Below the pieces are notes generated by a model. The model made no database searches. It was not told the origin of the DNA and saw only the letters and a list, made by a program, of their open reading frames with translations. Made by a program: the position numbers and the translations under genes. This document shows positions 11,681-23,556 of a stretch of DNA of 64,000 nt, piece after piece (the first letter of the stretch is position 1; each line of letters begins with the position of its first letter). Source of the stretch: Tetradesmus obliquus (Eukaryota > Chlorophyta > Chlorophyceae > Sphaeropleales > Scenedesmaceae); the NCBI GenBank assembly GCA_030272155.1, contig CP126197.1, positions 4,394,001 to 4,458,000 of the forward strand, given 5' to 3'.

Positions 11681-13193
11681 ATGGCTCTGTTGCTGCACGC
11701 TTCGCCTCTGCTCAGACCTGCTGTCTCAAGCACGGGCCTCGTTCCACTGCAGCAGCGACGTTGCAGGCATATCATCACAAACAGCATCAAGACAACATCT
11801 GAACAGCAGGCGCAGCAGGAATGCTTGCAGGCTGATAGCGTGGTGTGCCACCTGGCAACAGCACATCACATCCACATTTCAGCATCGACGATCCAGCGCT
11901 CGCCAGAGCTGTCTGTTAGCGGTGGTGTAAGCATACCAAACAAAGTTGAGCCTATGCTGGCGCTCCTTGTGGATCTGGGGCTGCAGAGTGATGAGATCGA
12001 GCTGGTGCTGCTCAGGTGCGTGAGTTACTGTCCTGCAACCCCATGACAGTGCCTGCTGAGTCTGCTCCAGCGCTGGCTCCTTCTGCCTTGCTCCATTCAC
12101 CACAATGCAGTAACACGTTGACAGTGAGAGGATGCCAGTTGGGGGAACTGCACCATCGTCTGTGCACGCTACAGTAGCTGGCAGCACTCTTCCTTGCAGC
12201 TTGCTCTCAACCAAGCCCTTTCGGCGTGCTGTCGTCCTGTACACCCACCAGGTGCCCTAGGCTCTTCACCTACAACGTGCAGTCACGCAGCATGCCAGTG
12301 GTGGAGTTCCTCTCCAGCCTCGGCTACTCGCAGGAGCAGCTGCGCCAGGTCATCCTGCGCTTCCCACATGTGCTGGGCTACGATGCAAAGGGCCACCTGA
12401 TCCCGCACTGCCACTACCTGAAGAGCCTCGGGCTGACAGATGAGGAGCTCAGCAGGCTCATCCTGCTGAGGCCGCATGTGCTGGTGAGCTAGTAAATTGT
12501 TGCACTGTGCACGCATTGCGCAGTTGCAGGACATCGTTGTGCCAACACACGATTGGAATGCACAGGTGGCAGGGTGTGCAGCGACAAGCAGCAGCAGCAG
12601 CAGCGGCAGTGGCTTGTATGAGGATTCCCTTTGGCAACTTCCAGCCCACGCTTGGCAGTGCAAAGTGGCATTCTGTGCTTCAAGGCTCAGCACTGCAGCA
12701 TGCAGGATCCAAGCATCAAGACCTGTCTCAACCTGTTGGCAATGCTGTAGCTGTTCTTGCTCCTGTAGCTACATATTGTTGCTTTCCTCACGGCCTCTCA
12801 ATTGCCTGTGTGTTTGTGCAGGGTTCCGGCATTGAGCCAGTTATCACCTACCTTCGCAAGTGGCTGCGCATTGAGCGCACACGCATAGGCAGCCTGCTGT
12901 GGTCGTACCCGCTAGACTACTCGCTGCCTCGCCTGGTGCTGCCCAGCCAAGCACCTACCATAGCAGCCACCATGGACGAAGCAACAGAGGAGGCAGCTGC
13001 CAACGAGAGCAGCAGCAGCAGCAGCTGTGCAGCTAGCAGCTCTGAGGCTTCACCAGCTGAGCAGGGGCAGCAGCCGCCAGTGCTGCCGCCTATTGGTTCA
13101 GCAGAGCGCTGCACGTGGCTTGTCTTGCCGCCTGACAGCGATGCCGAGGAAGGGGGCAGCAGCAGCAGCAGCGGGGCCGGCAGCAGCCAGTGA
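11681..13193 (+). CDS. mTERF-family protein, probably organelle-targeted
   Basis: Exons 11681-12015, 12252-12483 and 12822-13193; phases 2/1 and 0/0 agree; 312 residues. The ATG at 11681 is chosen because the frame is closed by a TGA near 11600 and the following residues (MALLLHASPLLRPAVSS) look like an organelle transit peptide. Three mTERF helical motifs are visible: VEPMLALLVDLGLQSDEI, VVEFLSSLGYSQEQLRQVIL with RFPHVLGYD, and YLKSLGLTDEELSRLILLRP. A fourth follows (VITYLRKWLRIERTRIGSLL). mTERF proteins bind organelle nucleic acids and affect transcription, splicing or ribosome assembly. The last about 70 residues are low-complexity E/S/Q/G. Few motifs are present, so this is a short member. 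Confidence 0.85.
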
Positions 13194-15019
13194 TGTTGAA
13201 GCGGCCGCGTTAGCAGCGCTGTGCAGCTGCAGCGGCAGGCGTTGATGAGGCAGTTCTGTCACTGCAGCATGGCCCGCTCAGGTCCTTGTTTTGTGTCACA
13301 GCCGTGAGTGCACTGCAGCACTCGTACTTGCGCAGCGGATGCTGTGGGGTTTCGGCCGCATATACGACAGGGGCTAGCTGCACAAGCAACTCAGCAGAAG
13401 CTTGTGGCAGCATTGCCACGCACACGGCCTCATGTAGTTCAGGAGGGTTGTACCATAGTGTCAAGGGTAGAGCTCGCACCGTGCAGGTGTATGGTGCAGA
13501 TGTATATCAGCAAAGGGTATACATTGTAGTTGATCTCGCTTGGGCGCATTGCTGCAGCCAGCGCTGTACCTTAAAACGTTGCGTGGTGCTTTGTTGACTG
13601 GAGGGGTTGCGAGGGCACATGGCATGTAGTATGGGCTTGGCAGGGTGGTTGATGTATGGTGGCCTGCTCCCTCTTTGTCGCGTGGAAGAGCGCTTGTTTG
13701 CAGAGTAGCACAGCCATTGTGCAAAGCAGCTGTGCTGACTGCTGCAGTTGAGTGCATTGATCCCTTTCAAGTGCATCCTTTACTGCATGTTGCATGTACT
13801 AGTAGCAGTTGCAGCAAACAAACCAACTGAGTGTGGTGGGCAGGGTGGTACTGGGAATGGGGCATTGCTTGCATGTGTGAACACAGGGCATGGTGAGGTA
13901 GGCGTAGCAGGGAAGAATTTGCCGACACGCATGAAAGTGAGCACCGCGGTTACTTCCATTTGCAGACGCCCAGCTGCGCAATGTTTCTGCAGGGAGCTTG
14001 TTGCAACTGCACCTGCATGGTGCAGTGTCAGCAGCTTTGCCGCCCCTGCGGCTTCGTTTCTGTTGGCAGGCGCCTGCTTTGTTTGTATTATAGTTGGGTT
14101 GGGGAGTGTTGTGCTGGTGCATTGAAGCACTCGCAGCAGTAGGGACTGTACACTATGACGGCTGTGATGGCAAGCAGAGGACATCTTGCGCGCCTGATTG
14201 CTGTGCTGCTGCACGGCGCCTGCATGCCAGCTCGGCTCTGAAAGCAGTGACTGATGCAGCATGTAATATGACAGATTTAGGCGTAGCAAATGCACAACCG
14301 TTCACCTGCAAGCAATGCTGGTCCAGAAGCCCCCCTGCCCGAAGGCTTCTGGCGCTCCAAGTGGGCTGTCCACGCAGGCACGTCTGTCCAGCACCAGGCA
14401 TCATATCATCATGCGAAGTTCTCACCTGTAGGCGCAAAGAAGGTTGACAGGGCAGCGGCAGCGTCAGATGAGCATGTATTGTTCTGTGGATGTGTCTCAC
14501 TGCAGGTGGATTAGCCTCTGTCCAGCAGCATGTCGGTGCAGTTGCTGGGTTGCTGCTGGCAGTTCACTTGAAGGGTGCTTGTTGCCATGGCTTCAGGCTT
14601 GGTGCCATGCCCACTGGGCCTGGCAGGCGCCTGCTGTGTGGTGGAGCTCCCTTTGTGTACTGCTGTGTGCGGCTTATGCGCAACATGGGGCGTGTAGGTT
14701 GAGAGTTCCTTGGCTGACGGCATTGCGTCTTGGGCTCTTTGGTGACGTGGCTTTGGCTGTGACAGCAGCACTGCTGAGCAGCAGCAGCAGCAGTACTGCC
14801 ATGTTACTGACATATGAGTAGGGTTGTTGAGTGCGCAGCAGTGTTTCAACTGGTAACGGTTGTGTATGTGATGTACCGTGAAGTCGAGTGGGGTGGATTT
14901 AAGCATCAGTCCACACGCCGTACTTGACGAGCGAGAGTCCCAGGACTGCGCCAATCGACAAAAAAACACCGCACAGCCTGCAGCGCATACTTGCGGTCCA
15001 ATAAACCGCTAAACAAGCA
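13194..15019. other. Intergenic, no gene recognised
   Basis: About 1.8 kb with open frames of at most about 170 codons in several overlapping frames, none with a recognisable motif. A TGTAA occurs at 14262, far from the mTERF stop. Confidence 0.45.
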
Positions 15020-17185
15020 ATGAGCGAGCCAAGCTCAGCGCCAGGATCCACAGAGTTGGACAAGCAGCTGTGGGCTGCTGCAGAGGCAGGTGACCTTGAA
15101 CTAGTCAAGCAGCTGTGCAGCCAGAACGCAGATGTCACCTACCAAAACGATGAAGGCACATCAGCACTCATGACAGCAGCAGAGAACGGGCACACAGCGG
15201 TTGTAGCAGCGCTGCTGGAGGCGGGTGCCCCCTGGAACCAGCAGGACAAGTCAGGCTACTGTGCTGGAGAGTATGCAACTGCCAGCAAGAAGCACGAGAT
15301 AGGTGAGAAGGCCTTTGATATGAATCAGGCACGCTTTGCGCAACGTGTAGCTCTGATCATGGTGTAAAGCGTCAGCATCAGGTCGCCTTGTTGCTGGCAG
15401 CACCAGTGGCAGCGGAGTTATCTTACGCAAAGTACGAAAGTGACGCCAGTGGCAATTGCTGTCTGCTGGCTAGGCACCTTCTAAAGCAGCATGCCAAGCA
15501 ACCTTCAATTAAATGTATGAACTGGTCCAGTGGTTGTGGCATGCTCAGCAGCAGAGAGTCGTGTTTGCTTGCTGCAGTGGAGATGATAATGGAGTGGGGC
15601 GTTCAAGCAGAGCTGCTGCTGGGAGCAGCAAGCAGGTGGGTGTTTAGTAATGGGAGAGGTATCAGCAGCTACATGTGGGGGCGCCTTAGCAAAAAGCAGA
15701 AGCAGATGAGCTTGTTTGACTGTCTGCAGCAGAACCAGCGCTGGCAGAGACACCTGCTCATCGCATGCAGTCGCTGTGCCACTTTGCAGCGCTCGCTGCT
15801 CTTGAAAGCTGCAGTTACGACTGAACCACCTCCTCAACAGAGGGACAAGCATCCAGCAAAGGGTGACCTACGGCAGCTTGCTACTGGCAACGAGCAGCTG
15901 GTGCTGTGCTTGCTGTGCTTGCAGGACAAGTGAGGGAGCAAGCACATCTGGCACAGCTAGCAGCTCAGCAGCCAATGCCGGTTACCTGCAGCAGAAGCTG
16001 GTGTACACGCCAGATGGTGACAAGCTGCTCGATGCAGATGGTGAGGGGCAAGAGTCAGCTGGCTGGCCATGATTCCCCAAGCAGCTGCTTTGCTGGCACG
16101 CATTCCTGTGGTGTGGTGTGGTGCGTGTTGCAGATGGTGACAAGCTGCTTGATGCAGATGGTGAGTCAGCCTGCTGCCGGCAGTGTCTGGGTGTGCAGCC
16201 CCCAGTGCATCAACAGCAGCAACAGCGCGCAGGGGATGTACTCCTTCAGCTGCTTTCAGGCATGATGCTGCTTTGCCGTGCGCTTTGCAGACATTGATAG
16301 CCTTAGAACATGCGTGTTGTTTTGCCATTAACGCTTTTTGTATGGCTATTGTACTGCTTGCAATGCGCGCTGCAGGCGAGGCAGTGATGATGGGCTGGGA
16401 GGCGCCCCTCATGGAGAAGCATGCACTGTGTTTTGCTGGTTGACATCACCCTGGCAGATGCGTATGGTTTGGCTTCATCACTGTGCATGCTGGCCCTGCA
16501 ATGCAGCTGACGAAACATGCCTGATCAACTGTTCAAACTGCTGTCCTTGCGCGCTGCAGGCGAGGCAGTGATGATGGGCTGGGAGGCGCCGCTCATGCTG
16601 CCATGCACTGTGTTTTGCTGGCGGACTTTGCCCTGACATACGCGTATGGCCTGGCCCTGTCACGGTGCATGCAGGCCCTGTTTGAAGGCAAACTGCAGCT
16701 GAAAGGCCAAGCCTGACTGCTGTCTAATTGCTGTTTTTGCGCTGCAGGTGAAGCAGTGATGATGGGGTGGGAAGCGCCCCTCATGGAGAAGCATGCAGCA
16801 GCCATATGCAGGGGCGGCGGCGGGCACTACCTGAACGTGGGCTTTGGGCTAGGCATTGCTGACAATGAGATACAGGTGCGGACTTGACATGGGCGCTGAC
16901 GCAGCATGACACTCAAAAGATGCTGCCAGTCAAGCACACTCAAAAGCTGCTGCCAGCCCTTACAGCACGTGAGTCATGCAGGCCTATACTTCAAACTTGC
17001 AATGTAATTAACTCCTCACGAAGCAGTGCTGGACGTGCATTCTGCAGGAACATATGGACGCTGAAGATGTGGGACTTTCAAATGTGCTATTTGCTTGGCG
17101 ACCCTGGTACCTCCAGCTTCTGTCTCCTGATAGAGGAAATGCGCAGCAACATCTTACTCTCCTTATGTTGCTGCACGTCCCCTGG

Positions 17186-17221
<36 letters not shown>

Positions 17222-17441
17222 TGCAGCGCTACAGCCCAGCCAGCCACACCATCATCGAGGCCCACCCTGACGTGTATGCTCACATGTGCAAGCTGGGCTG
17301 GGACAGCAGGCCTGGCGTGCGGGTGCTGTTTGGGCGCTGGCAGGAGGTGCTGCCGCAGCTGGAATCATATGACGGCATCTTCTTTGACACGTGAGTGTGT
17401 GCATGAATCGCTGCAGCTGCTGCTGCTGCTGCTGAGTGGTC

Positions 17442-17492
<51 letters not shown>

Positions 17493-18360
17493 AGTGGTCG
17501 TGCTGCTCTGATGAAGCGGACAACCCAGAGCGCGCGAATGTCCAGGATGCTAGCAGTTCATGAAAGCGGAAACCGATGCCACAGACACTTCTGAAGCCTG
17601 TCTGCATTTCACTCTTTGTCGTCAGAGCTCATGTTGTGTTATGTTCAGCAACACAACGCATGTCACAAATGCATGCAGGTATGGCGAGTACTACGAGGAG
17701 ATGCGGGAGTTCCACCAGCAGCTGCTGCGGCTGCTGCGCCCCGGCGGCGTGTACAGCTACTTCAATGGCCTGGCTTCAGACAACTTCTTCTTCCATTCCG
17801 TGTACGGCAGGTGAGGTTGATACTGCGCAGACTGCGTGCGGCGCAGTGGACATCAGATTGCCTGTTTTCAGCTGGTGCTGTGTACAGCTGCTTCACCGGC
17901 CGGGTCTCAGGCAAATTAATCTTCCACTCGGTGTACGGCAGGTGTGTGGTTCACAGCATGTGCTGAAACTCATACTGCAAACCTGGCGGGAGGCAGACTC
18001 TGCTCCCAGTGCTGTGACTGTGCAGTCACACACGTGTTGCGCCAACCAGAGGCACCCTCTGCATGTTGACGCTGCTCTAGTTCAACACACCCATTACACC
18101 CTTTTGATGCTGCTGGCTGCTGCAGGCTGGTGCAGGTGGAGCTGGCAACACAGCAGCTGCAGGTTCGCTTTGAGCAGCTGCGAGTGGCTGAGCTGGGCGA
18201 TGATGTGTGGCAAGGCGTGAGGAACAAGTACTGGCACTTCCCACTGTACTTCCTGCCAGTGGTGACACATGCTGCTGCAGCGGGAGCAGAGGAAGAGGAA
18301 GCAGAGCAGCAGCAGCAGCAACAACAGCAGGGGCAGCAGCAGGATGGGAAGCAGCAGTAG
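15020..18360 (+). CDS. Ankyrin-repeat plus RMT2-type protein arginine methyltransferase
   Basis: Exons 15020-15302, 15578-15635, 15925-16040, 16748-16875, 17227-17390, 17679-17810, 18126-18360; 371 residues, all junctions in phase. Residues about 10-115 form ankyrin repeats (LWAAAEAGDLELVKQLCSQ; SALMTAAENGHTAVVAALLE). The methyltransferase part begins GEAVMMGWEAPLMEKHA. The SAM-binding glycine loop is LNVGFGLGIADNEIQ, then SHTIIEAHPDVYAHM with the acidic ribose-binding residue, then YDGIFFDTYGEYYEEM and LLRPGGVYSYFNGL. Yeast Rmt2 has this architecture and modifies the delta nitrogen of Arg in ribosomal protein L12; the same substrate is an inference. The C-terminus is a polyQ/E tail. Confidence 0.92.
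16129..16166 (+). repeat. Echo of exon end 16009-16046 with donor
   Basis: CAGATGGTGACAAGCTGCT and GATGCAGATGGTGAG recur 120 bases downstream in the intron of the methyltransferase gene. Confidence 0.85.
16376..16747 (+). repeat. About 185-base tandem array of acceptor-side echoes
   Basis: The start of exon 16748-16875 (after GCTGCAG) is present at 16376 and 16560 as well. Periods are 184 and 188 bases. The two upstream copies share an intron-like tail (GCACTGTGTTTTGCTGG), showing that whole exon-start plus intron units were duplicated. Confidence 0.85.
17879..17949 (+). repeat. Echo of exon end 17749-17817 with donor
   Basis: About 70 bases ending GTGTACGGCAGGTG repeat the end of exon 17679-17810, with an in-frame loss of identity in the middle. 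Confidence 0.8.
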
Positions 18361-18425
18361 CGCTGGCCGAGGCTTTCTGGGTAGCGTTTAATCTCCAATA
18401 CTGCTGCTGTTATGGATTGCTGATG

Positions 18426-18430
18426 TGTAA
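18426..18430 (+). terminator. TGTAA poly(A) signal, methyltransferase gene
   Basis: TGTAA lies 66 bases after the stop at 18360, a usual spacing for chlorophycean 3' UTRs. Confidence 0.5.
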
Positions 18431-19559
18431 CATTACGCCTGAGTGCCGTTACATGTGCCTCAGTCAACTGCAGTACCAAGTTGTGTGCTACAATAACAGA
18501 GGTGGAGCATAGGCCTGTTTGATGCAGCCTGTGGCTGCTACCCAAGGAAGGTGACTTCACTGCTGCTGACGGCCCTTATAAGCATGTGCAAGCAAGAGCT
18601 GCATAAAATCCTCTTAAATCGCAGCTCGATTTTAAAACCTTGGACATCTGCAAACTGGTACTGCGGCAGCTGGCGTTTCAGGCTTATGTGCGACTGCACC
18701 TTACAAGCAAATCATGGCAACTGCTGACAGCTAATCACTTGACTACATGTGCCCAGGTTTTGCAGCACACGCGGCCAGTGGCCTGTCATCATCATCCTCA
18801 TCATCATCATGTTACATTTCAACAACGTCAACAAGAGCTCAGTGCACAACTTGGTCTAGCCTGTGCCACAGCTGCAAGAGAAATGGCTGCAGCTGGACAG
18901 ATGGCACCGCCGACGGGGCTGCATCATGCAGCCTACTAGTACTTTGGTCCTTTCGCAACTGCCGCGCTCGTGCCACTATCTGCAGTCATGCATGCCACTC
19001 AAAAGGTGCGTACTGCAAAGTGTCTGTCACGAGCAGCAACGGACCACACATCTCAGTGTTGTGCATGGTAGCAGTACACTGCAGCCTCATGCCCAGCACA
19101 TTTTATGGAATGGTTCGCAAGGTGGCAAGCCAGAATGTCGGGCCAAGCACAAGCGCAATCATTTAACCTACTTCCTAAAAATCCTCAGCATGCTCTGTGA
19201 TCGTATACTATCACACATCAGCACCATGCGTGCTGCAACCTGCAGGGTGGCTCTCTACAGGTAGGTTTTTATGACGGCAATGCAACACTGACGAGTCGCG
19301 GCAGCAACCCCATGGCGGGCTGTTCGCCCCCTTTGCAGCTGCACCTGTTCCCTCTGGCATGCCAGCACCACACAAGGGAGAGCTGCACAACAACGCTGCC
19401 GGCCAACACCATGGTGGCTACAAATGGCACCCTCACTCCAAGTTTAAGCAACATGACACGTTTATTCAAATCTGGATCAGCAATCACAAGGCTATAAATC
19501 GCTTCCAGCCTGGGATGACCAAATCCTTTCCACCAATGTCGCACTAGGCCAACTCATCT
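18431..19559. other. Intergenic, no gene recognised
   Basis: Short open frames on both strands with no motif. It must contain the 3' UTR of the minus-strand secreted-protein gene. Confidence 0.45.
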
Positions 19560-19643
19560 CCATAGTGAAGTTCGCCTCAGCCATGTGAAGTTCACCTCAG
19601 CCATAGTGAAGTTCACCTCAGCCATAGTGAAGTTCACCTCAGC
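19560..19643. repeat. 21-base minisatellite overlapping a stop codon
   Basis: Four copies of CATAGTGAAGTTCACCTCAGC (one lacks a base, one has a G/A change). On the minus strand each copy contains the TGA that ends the secreted-protein gene, so the last coding bases and the stop are repeated into the 3' UTR. Confidence 0.9.
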
Positions 19644-19746
19644 CAAACTTGCTGAACTTCTTAAAGGGGTGCAGCTTCAGCGAGTGCAGGTGGCTGAACA
19701 CCACCGCCTTGGTCTTCTTTGCAGCGCCTGCACGGGTTCGGAAAAG

Positions 19747-19780
<34 letters not shown>

Positions 19781-20682
19781 CACTGTGTGATGCATTATGT
19801 CAAAGGGCGGTTGCCTTTTTGAGTGCAATACGCATGCAAGCTATCTACAACCATGATGAACATGTACGATCAGCCATCGCGGGGAACTGAACTATGTGTG
19901 CAACGCTTGGTAGTACCCTGATCTACTTCAGCAAATGCATCATACATGGCATGTGTGTGCATTCAGATCAAACATGGACCAGGCTGCACTAAGAGCATGA
20001 CCAAAGCTTAGCGGACACTACTGCTGAACAGCAGCACATCACCAAAGTGCCAGCAGCTGAGCTGCCCAGATCAGCAAGTTGCAATCTAGATCCAGCATCT
20101 GGCTGATCTGGCAGGCCACAGCGTGCTTACCTTTGTTGACTGTGACCGAGACCTTGCCTCCTAGCAGCCGCCTGTTGCCGTTTGGCAGTGCACTGGTAAG
20201 TGTGGCCCCTTCAGCAGATGGCCTGCATCTCAGACAGTGGCAGCAGCAGCAGCAGCAGTTTTACGGGAAGCATGTGGGCATTGACAGTGAGCGTTCTGCA
20301 CAGGTGCCAGCACTACCTCGGACATGCTGCTGCTGCGAATGCAGACCAGGTGGTTGCGGCTACTGCATGTAGCTGTAACTTGGCATTGACATTGCAAAGG
20401 TCTGCTGAGGCCCTATCTGCTGGCGTTTTCAACAGATGCGTGGCTGGCAGTGTGCAGCAGCATCCTCAATCTTCACAGCACACAGGCGTGGCGCTGCAGC
20501 TGCACGTGGCCTAGCCAGCACAGATTTTGCTGCAGACTGGTGACCACAAAGCTGTGTGCTGCTGGTTGCAGCCATGCAAGATGTCTGCCTGATACTACTG
20601 ACCTCTCGAAAGCCGCAGCAGCCTCGCTGGACAGCAGAAGCGCCAGCACAATCACCGTCAAAACGCATGCTGTCTTTGCCAT
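19639..20682 (-). CDS. Small secreted basic protein, unknown function
   Basis: Three exons on the minus strand: 20603-20682, 20131-20192, 19639-19727. The donors GTCAGT and GTAAGC and the acceptors CCAG and TGCAG join in phase 2/1 and 1/2, giving 76 residues. Residues 1-24 are a clear signal peptide (MAKTACVLTVIVLALLLSS then EAAAA). The mature part contains NGNRRLLGGKVSVTVNKG and a Lys/His-rich end closing LHPFKKFSKFG. I do not recognise a family. A TATA box stands about 70 bases before the ATG. The stop codon lies in a 21-base minisatellite. Evidence is the signal peptide, TATA box and consistent splicing; there is no homology evidence. Confidence 0.6.
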
Positions 20683-20750
20683 GTTTGCTGCTGATGAGTT
20701 TGACTTTTGGCGGCGAGGCTTGTGCAGAATGACGGGATGCCTTCACGAAC

Positions 20751-20761
20751 TCTTATATATA
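20751..20761 (-). promoter_or_regulatory. TATA box of the secreted-protein gene
   Basis: On the minus strand the sequence reads TATATATAAGA, 69 bases before the ATG at 20682. Confidence 0.6.
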
Positions 20762-21306
20762 GATCCAGAAACTGTGCTTCTTGCGTAAATAAGCGCGGCC
20801 GACGGACAGGGATCGTTCCCAGGTGCGCCGGGCGTCTCCCGCCAGTCGTGCCTGCCACCACATCATCCTCGTCATATGAAGATACCTACAATCTTTCTAG
20901 CCACAACAGTGTAGCTTCGGTCAGCAGCAAAACTATATTAAGCAATCGTCGGATTCGACTGAGTCAACCTCTGGAGAGGATCGGCCACTGCATGCATCCA
21001 CGCTTATTGCTGCTGCATTGACATGGCAGTACAAGCTACTAGCTGTAGTACTGGCACAGAAGCAGCGCAGCTGCAGTTCCAGAAGCGGGTCGCCTGGGTG
21101 TTCAACCAGACCCTGTAACTCCAGGTTTGAAGAAACCAAGTGGTTGTGTGCTCCCAACAGAGACTGAGGTGCTGATGCAGTTGTAAGTGTCAAATAAGAT
21201 ATTAAACGTTGAAGATGCCATGCAAAAAAAACTTGCCATGCATAAATGCTGCGACAGACAAACCCATTGCGCAAGCAGACGCCGCTTTGAATTGAAGCTG
21301 CAGACC
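20762..21306. other. Intergenic, no gene recognised
   Basis: Only short frames without motifs. It should contain the secreted-protein promoter and the 3' flank of the low-complexity gene. Confidence 0.45.
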
Positions 21307-21311
21307 TTACA
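21307..21311 (-). terminator. TGTAA poly(A) signal, low-complexity gene
   Basis: TGTAA on the minus strand, about 104 bases after the stop at 21415. Confidence 0.45.
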
Positions 21312-21414
21312 CACAGCAGAGCACAAAACCTCAGCCCGGCACTGTTGTGCCGCTGCTAGATCTCGCCCTCGTGAGCTGCTGGCTGCTCAAAGTGCACACA
21401 GGCAACAGCTGCTG

Positions 21415-23055
21415 CTATTCAACAACATTGAAGTGATCAGCCTGCTGTTCTGCTTGCTGCTCTGTCTCCTCGCCCTCCTCATCCTCCTGATGCTTTTGCT
21501 CCCGCTGCTGCTGCTGCTGCTGTGCCTGCACCTTTGGTGGGCTATCAAACAGGGTGGCCACTGTATCACCCAGCAGCCAGCTCACACCAGCTGCTGCTGC
21601 AACGCTCGCACTGCTGCTGCTGCTGCTGCTGCCAGCACCCTGCACAAATGCACCAGCGCCCACAGCATAGGGACTCCGAGGGCTGCTGCCAGCAGGACTG
21701 TTAGTAACAGTGTTACTAACACCACCCCCTGGAGGAGTAAGGCAGGGCATCCTCCTACTGCACCCGGTGGGTGGCAGCCCTGCTGCAGCTGAGTTCACAG
21801 TGAAGTTTCCTGCCTTGAAGCAGCTCCCGCTGAAGTTCACACCTCCCGCGCTGTCACCGTCTCCCTGGCCACTGCTGCTGCTGCTACTGCTGCTGCTGCC
21901 CTTGGAGAGCAATACCAACCTGCTGCTGCTGCCAGCCTGCAGGGGGCTTGCAGGCAGCAGCACTGACAGTAGTGGCTTGCGGGACTGCTGCATCAGCAGG
22001 ATGCTCTCCTGGGGTGCCGCTGCTGCTGCTGCCGCCGCTGCTGCTGCTGCGCCTGCAGACCCCACCCAGCTGCTACTGCTAGAGATGGGCGCTGCCAGCT
22101 GGCTACCCGCCTCCCTGCAGGGCACAGCTGGTGCATCCTCGCTAAATGCAGAGTCACTGCTGCTGCTGTCGTCTGCTGAAGTCACTCCCTGAGCAGGCGG
22201 TGCAGCTTCTGCATCAACTGCTGGTGTGGCAGCAGCAGCAGCAGTAGCAGCAGCCTGTGCTGCCCCCTCAAGGGCTGCAGCATAGCCAGCAGTAGGTGCA
22301 ATGCTGCAGAAGCGCTTGCTGAGCGCTGCAGCAATCGCTGCAGCAGCCTTCACGTCTGCTGCTTCTGCTGCCTTCCGTGGGCTGACCTGCTGCTTGCTGG
22401 GGCTTACACACTTGGTGGGACTCACACATGCCCAGTGCTTCTTGCTGCTGCTGCTGCTGGTGGTGGTGGTGGTGCTGCTGCTGCTGCTCTTGTCCCTGGG
22501 GCTGAGGGCCTGTTGCTGAGAGATGCATGCAGCGCTGCCGCCTGCCTGCTCCACCCAGGCAGCCCTGATTGGGCAGCTGCCAGCTTGCAATTGGTCCACT
22601 GTAGACGTGGCGGCAGCAACATCAGCCGGTGACTCATCCCCAGCAGCAGCACCAGTAGCAGCAGTCGCAGAAGCTGCAGCTGCAAACTCCGCCCCAGCAG
22701 CAGCAGCAGCACCAGTAGCAGCGACGGCAGCTTCTGCTGCTGCAGGCGCTGCCGCTGGTGCTACCTCACAGCAGCTATCCTCGGGTGCTTGGCCGACCGC
22801 AACCAAGCTGCTGCTGTGTATGGCTGTGATCGCGTCCACATCCACGCCTCCGTGGCTGCTGCTGCTGCTGCTGAGAACTTGCTCTTGCAATGACACCAAC
22901 ACAGCATCATACACAACCTCTGCAACCATTGCTTCAAGAGCTGCGTCCACAGCTGCGTCGACAGCTGCATCTGCTGCACCATCAGCAGGAGAGCTGGCAT
23001 CAGTATAAGTAGCATTGGCAGCACCAGCAGCCATGTTCAACTGGTCTGCAGCGGG

Positions 23056-23104
<49 letters not shown>

Positions 23105-23523
23105 GCATCCGGAGCCACATGCGGCATCTCACACACTTCCACACAGTGCTGCTGCAGCTGCTGCTGCTGATGGAGGTGCTCCTGCCGAACCTTGCCGCGC
23201 ATAGGCGGCCTGCTGCTGCTGCCGCTGCCTGCTGAGCTGCTGCTGGGCCCCAGGCCCCCAGCAGCAGACTGTGCTGCAAAGCGCAGCACACACCTGGGCG
23301 GCATCTCCCCTTTGGCTGCTGCTGCTGCCGCCGCCTCTGGCACCTCATTTGCAGTTTCACTGTCCTGAGCCATTGGGCTAAATGCGGACAGTTGTGGCTG
23401 AGCACCATCCTCGCTGCTGCTGCTGCTGCTGCTGAAGGGTGGCAAGCCTGTCAAGCTGCTGCTGCTGTCATCCTTCATGTCCAGCTTCCTGCGGGCATGA
23501 GGCTTCGCTGCTGCTGCTGCTAC

Positions 23524-23556
<33 letters not shown>

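Noticed and set aside
12507-12821. Upstream extension of the last mTERF exon
   Set aside because: It lies in the intron between a GTGAGC donor at 12484 and a GTGCAG acceptor at 12821; the encoded peptide has no mTERF character.
20707-21021. Plus-strand frame opposite the secreted-protein promoter
   Set aside because: No motif and it overlaps the minus-strand TATA box region.
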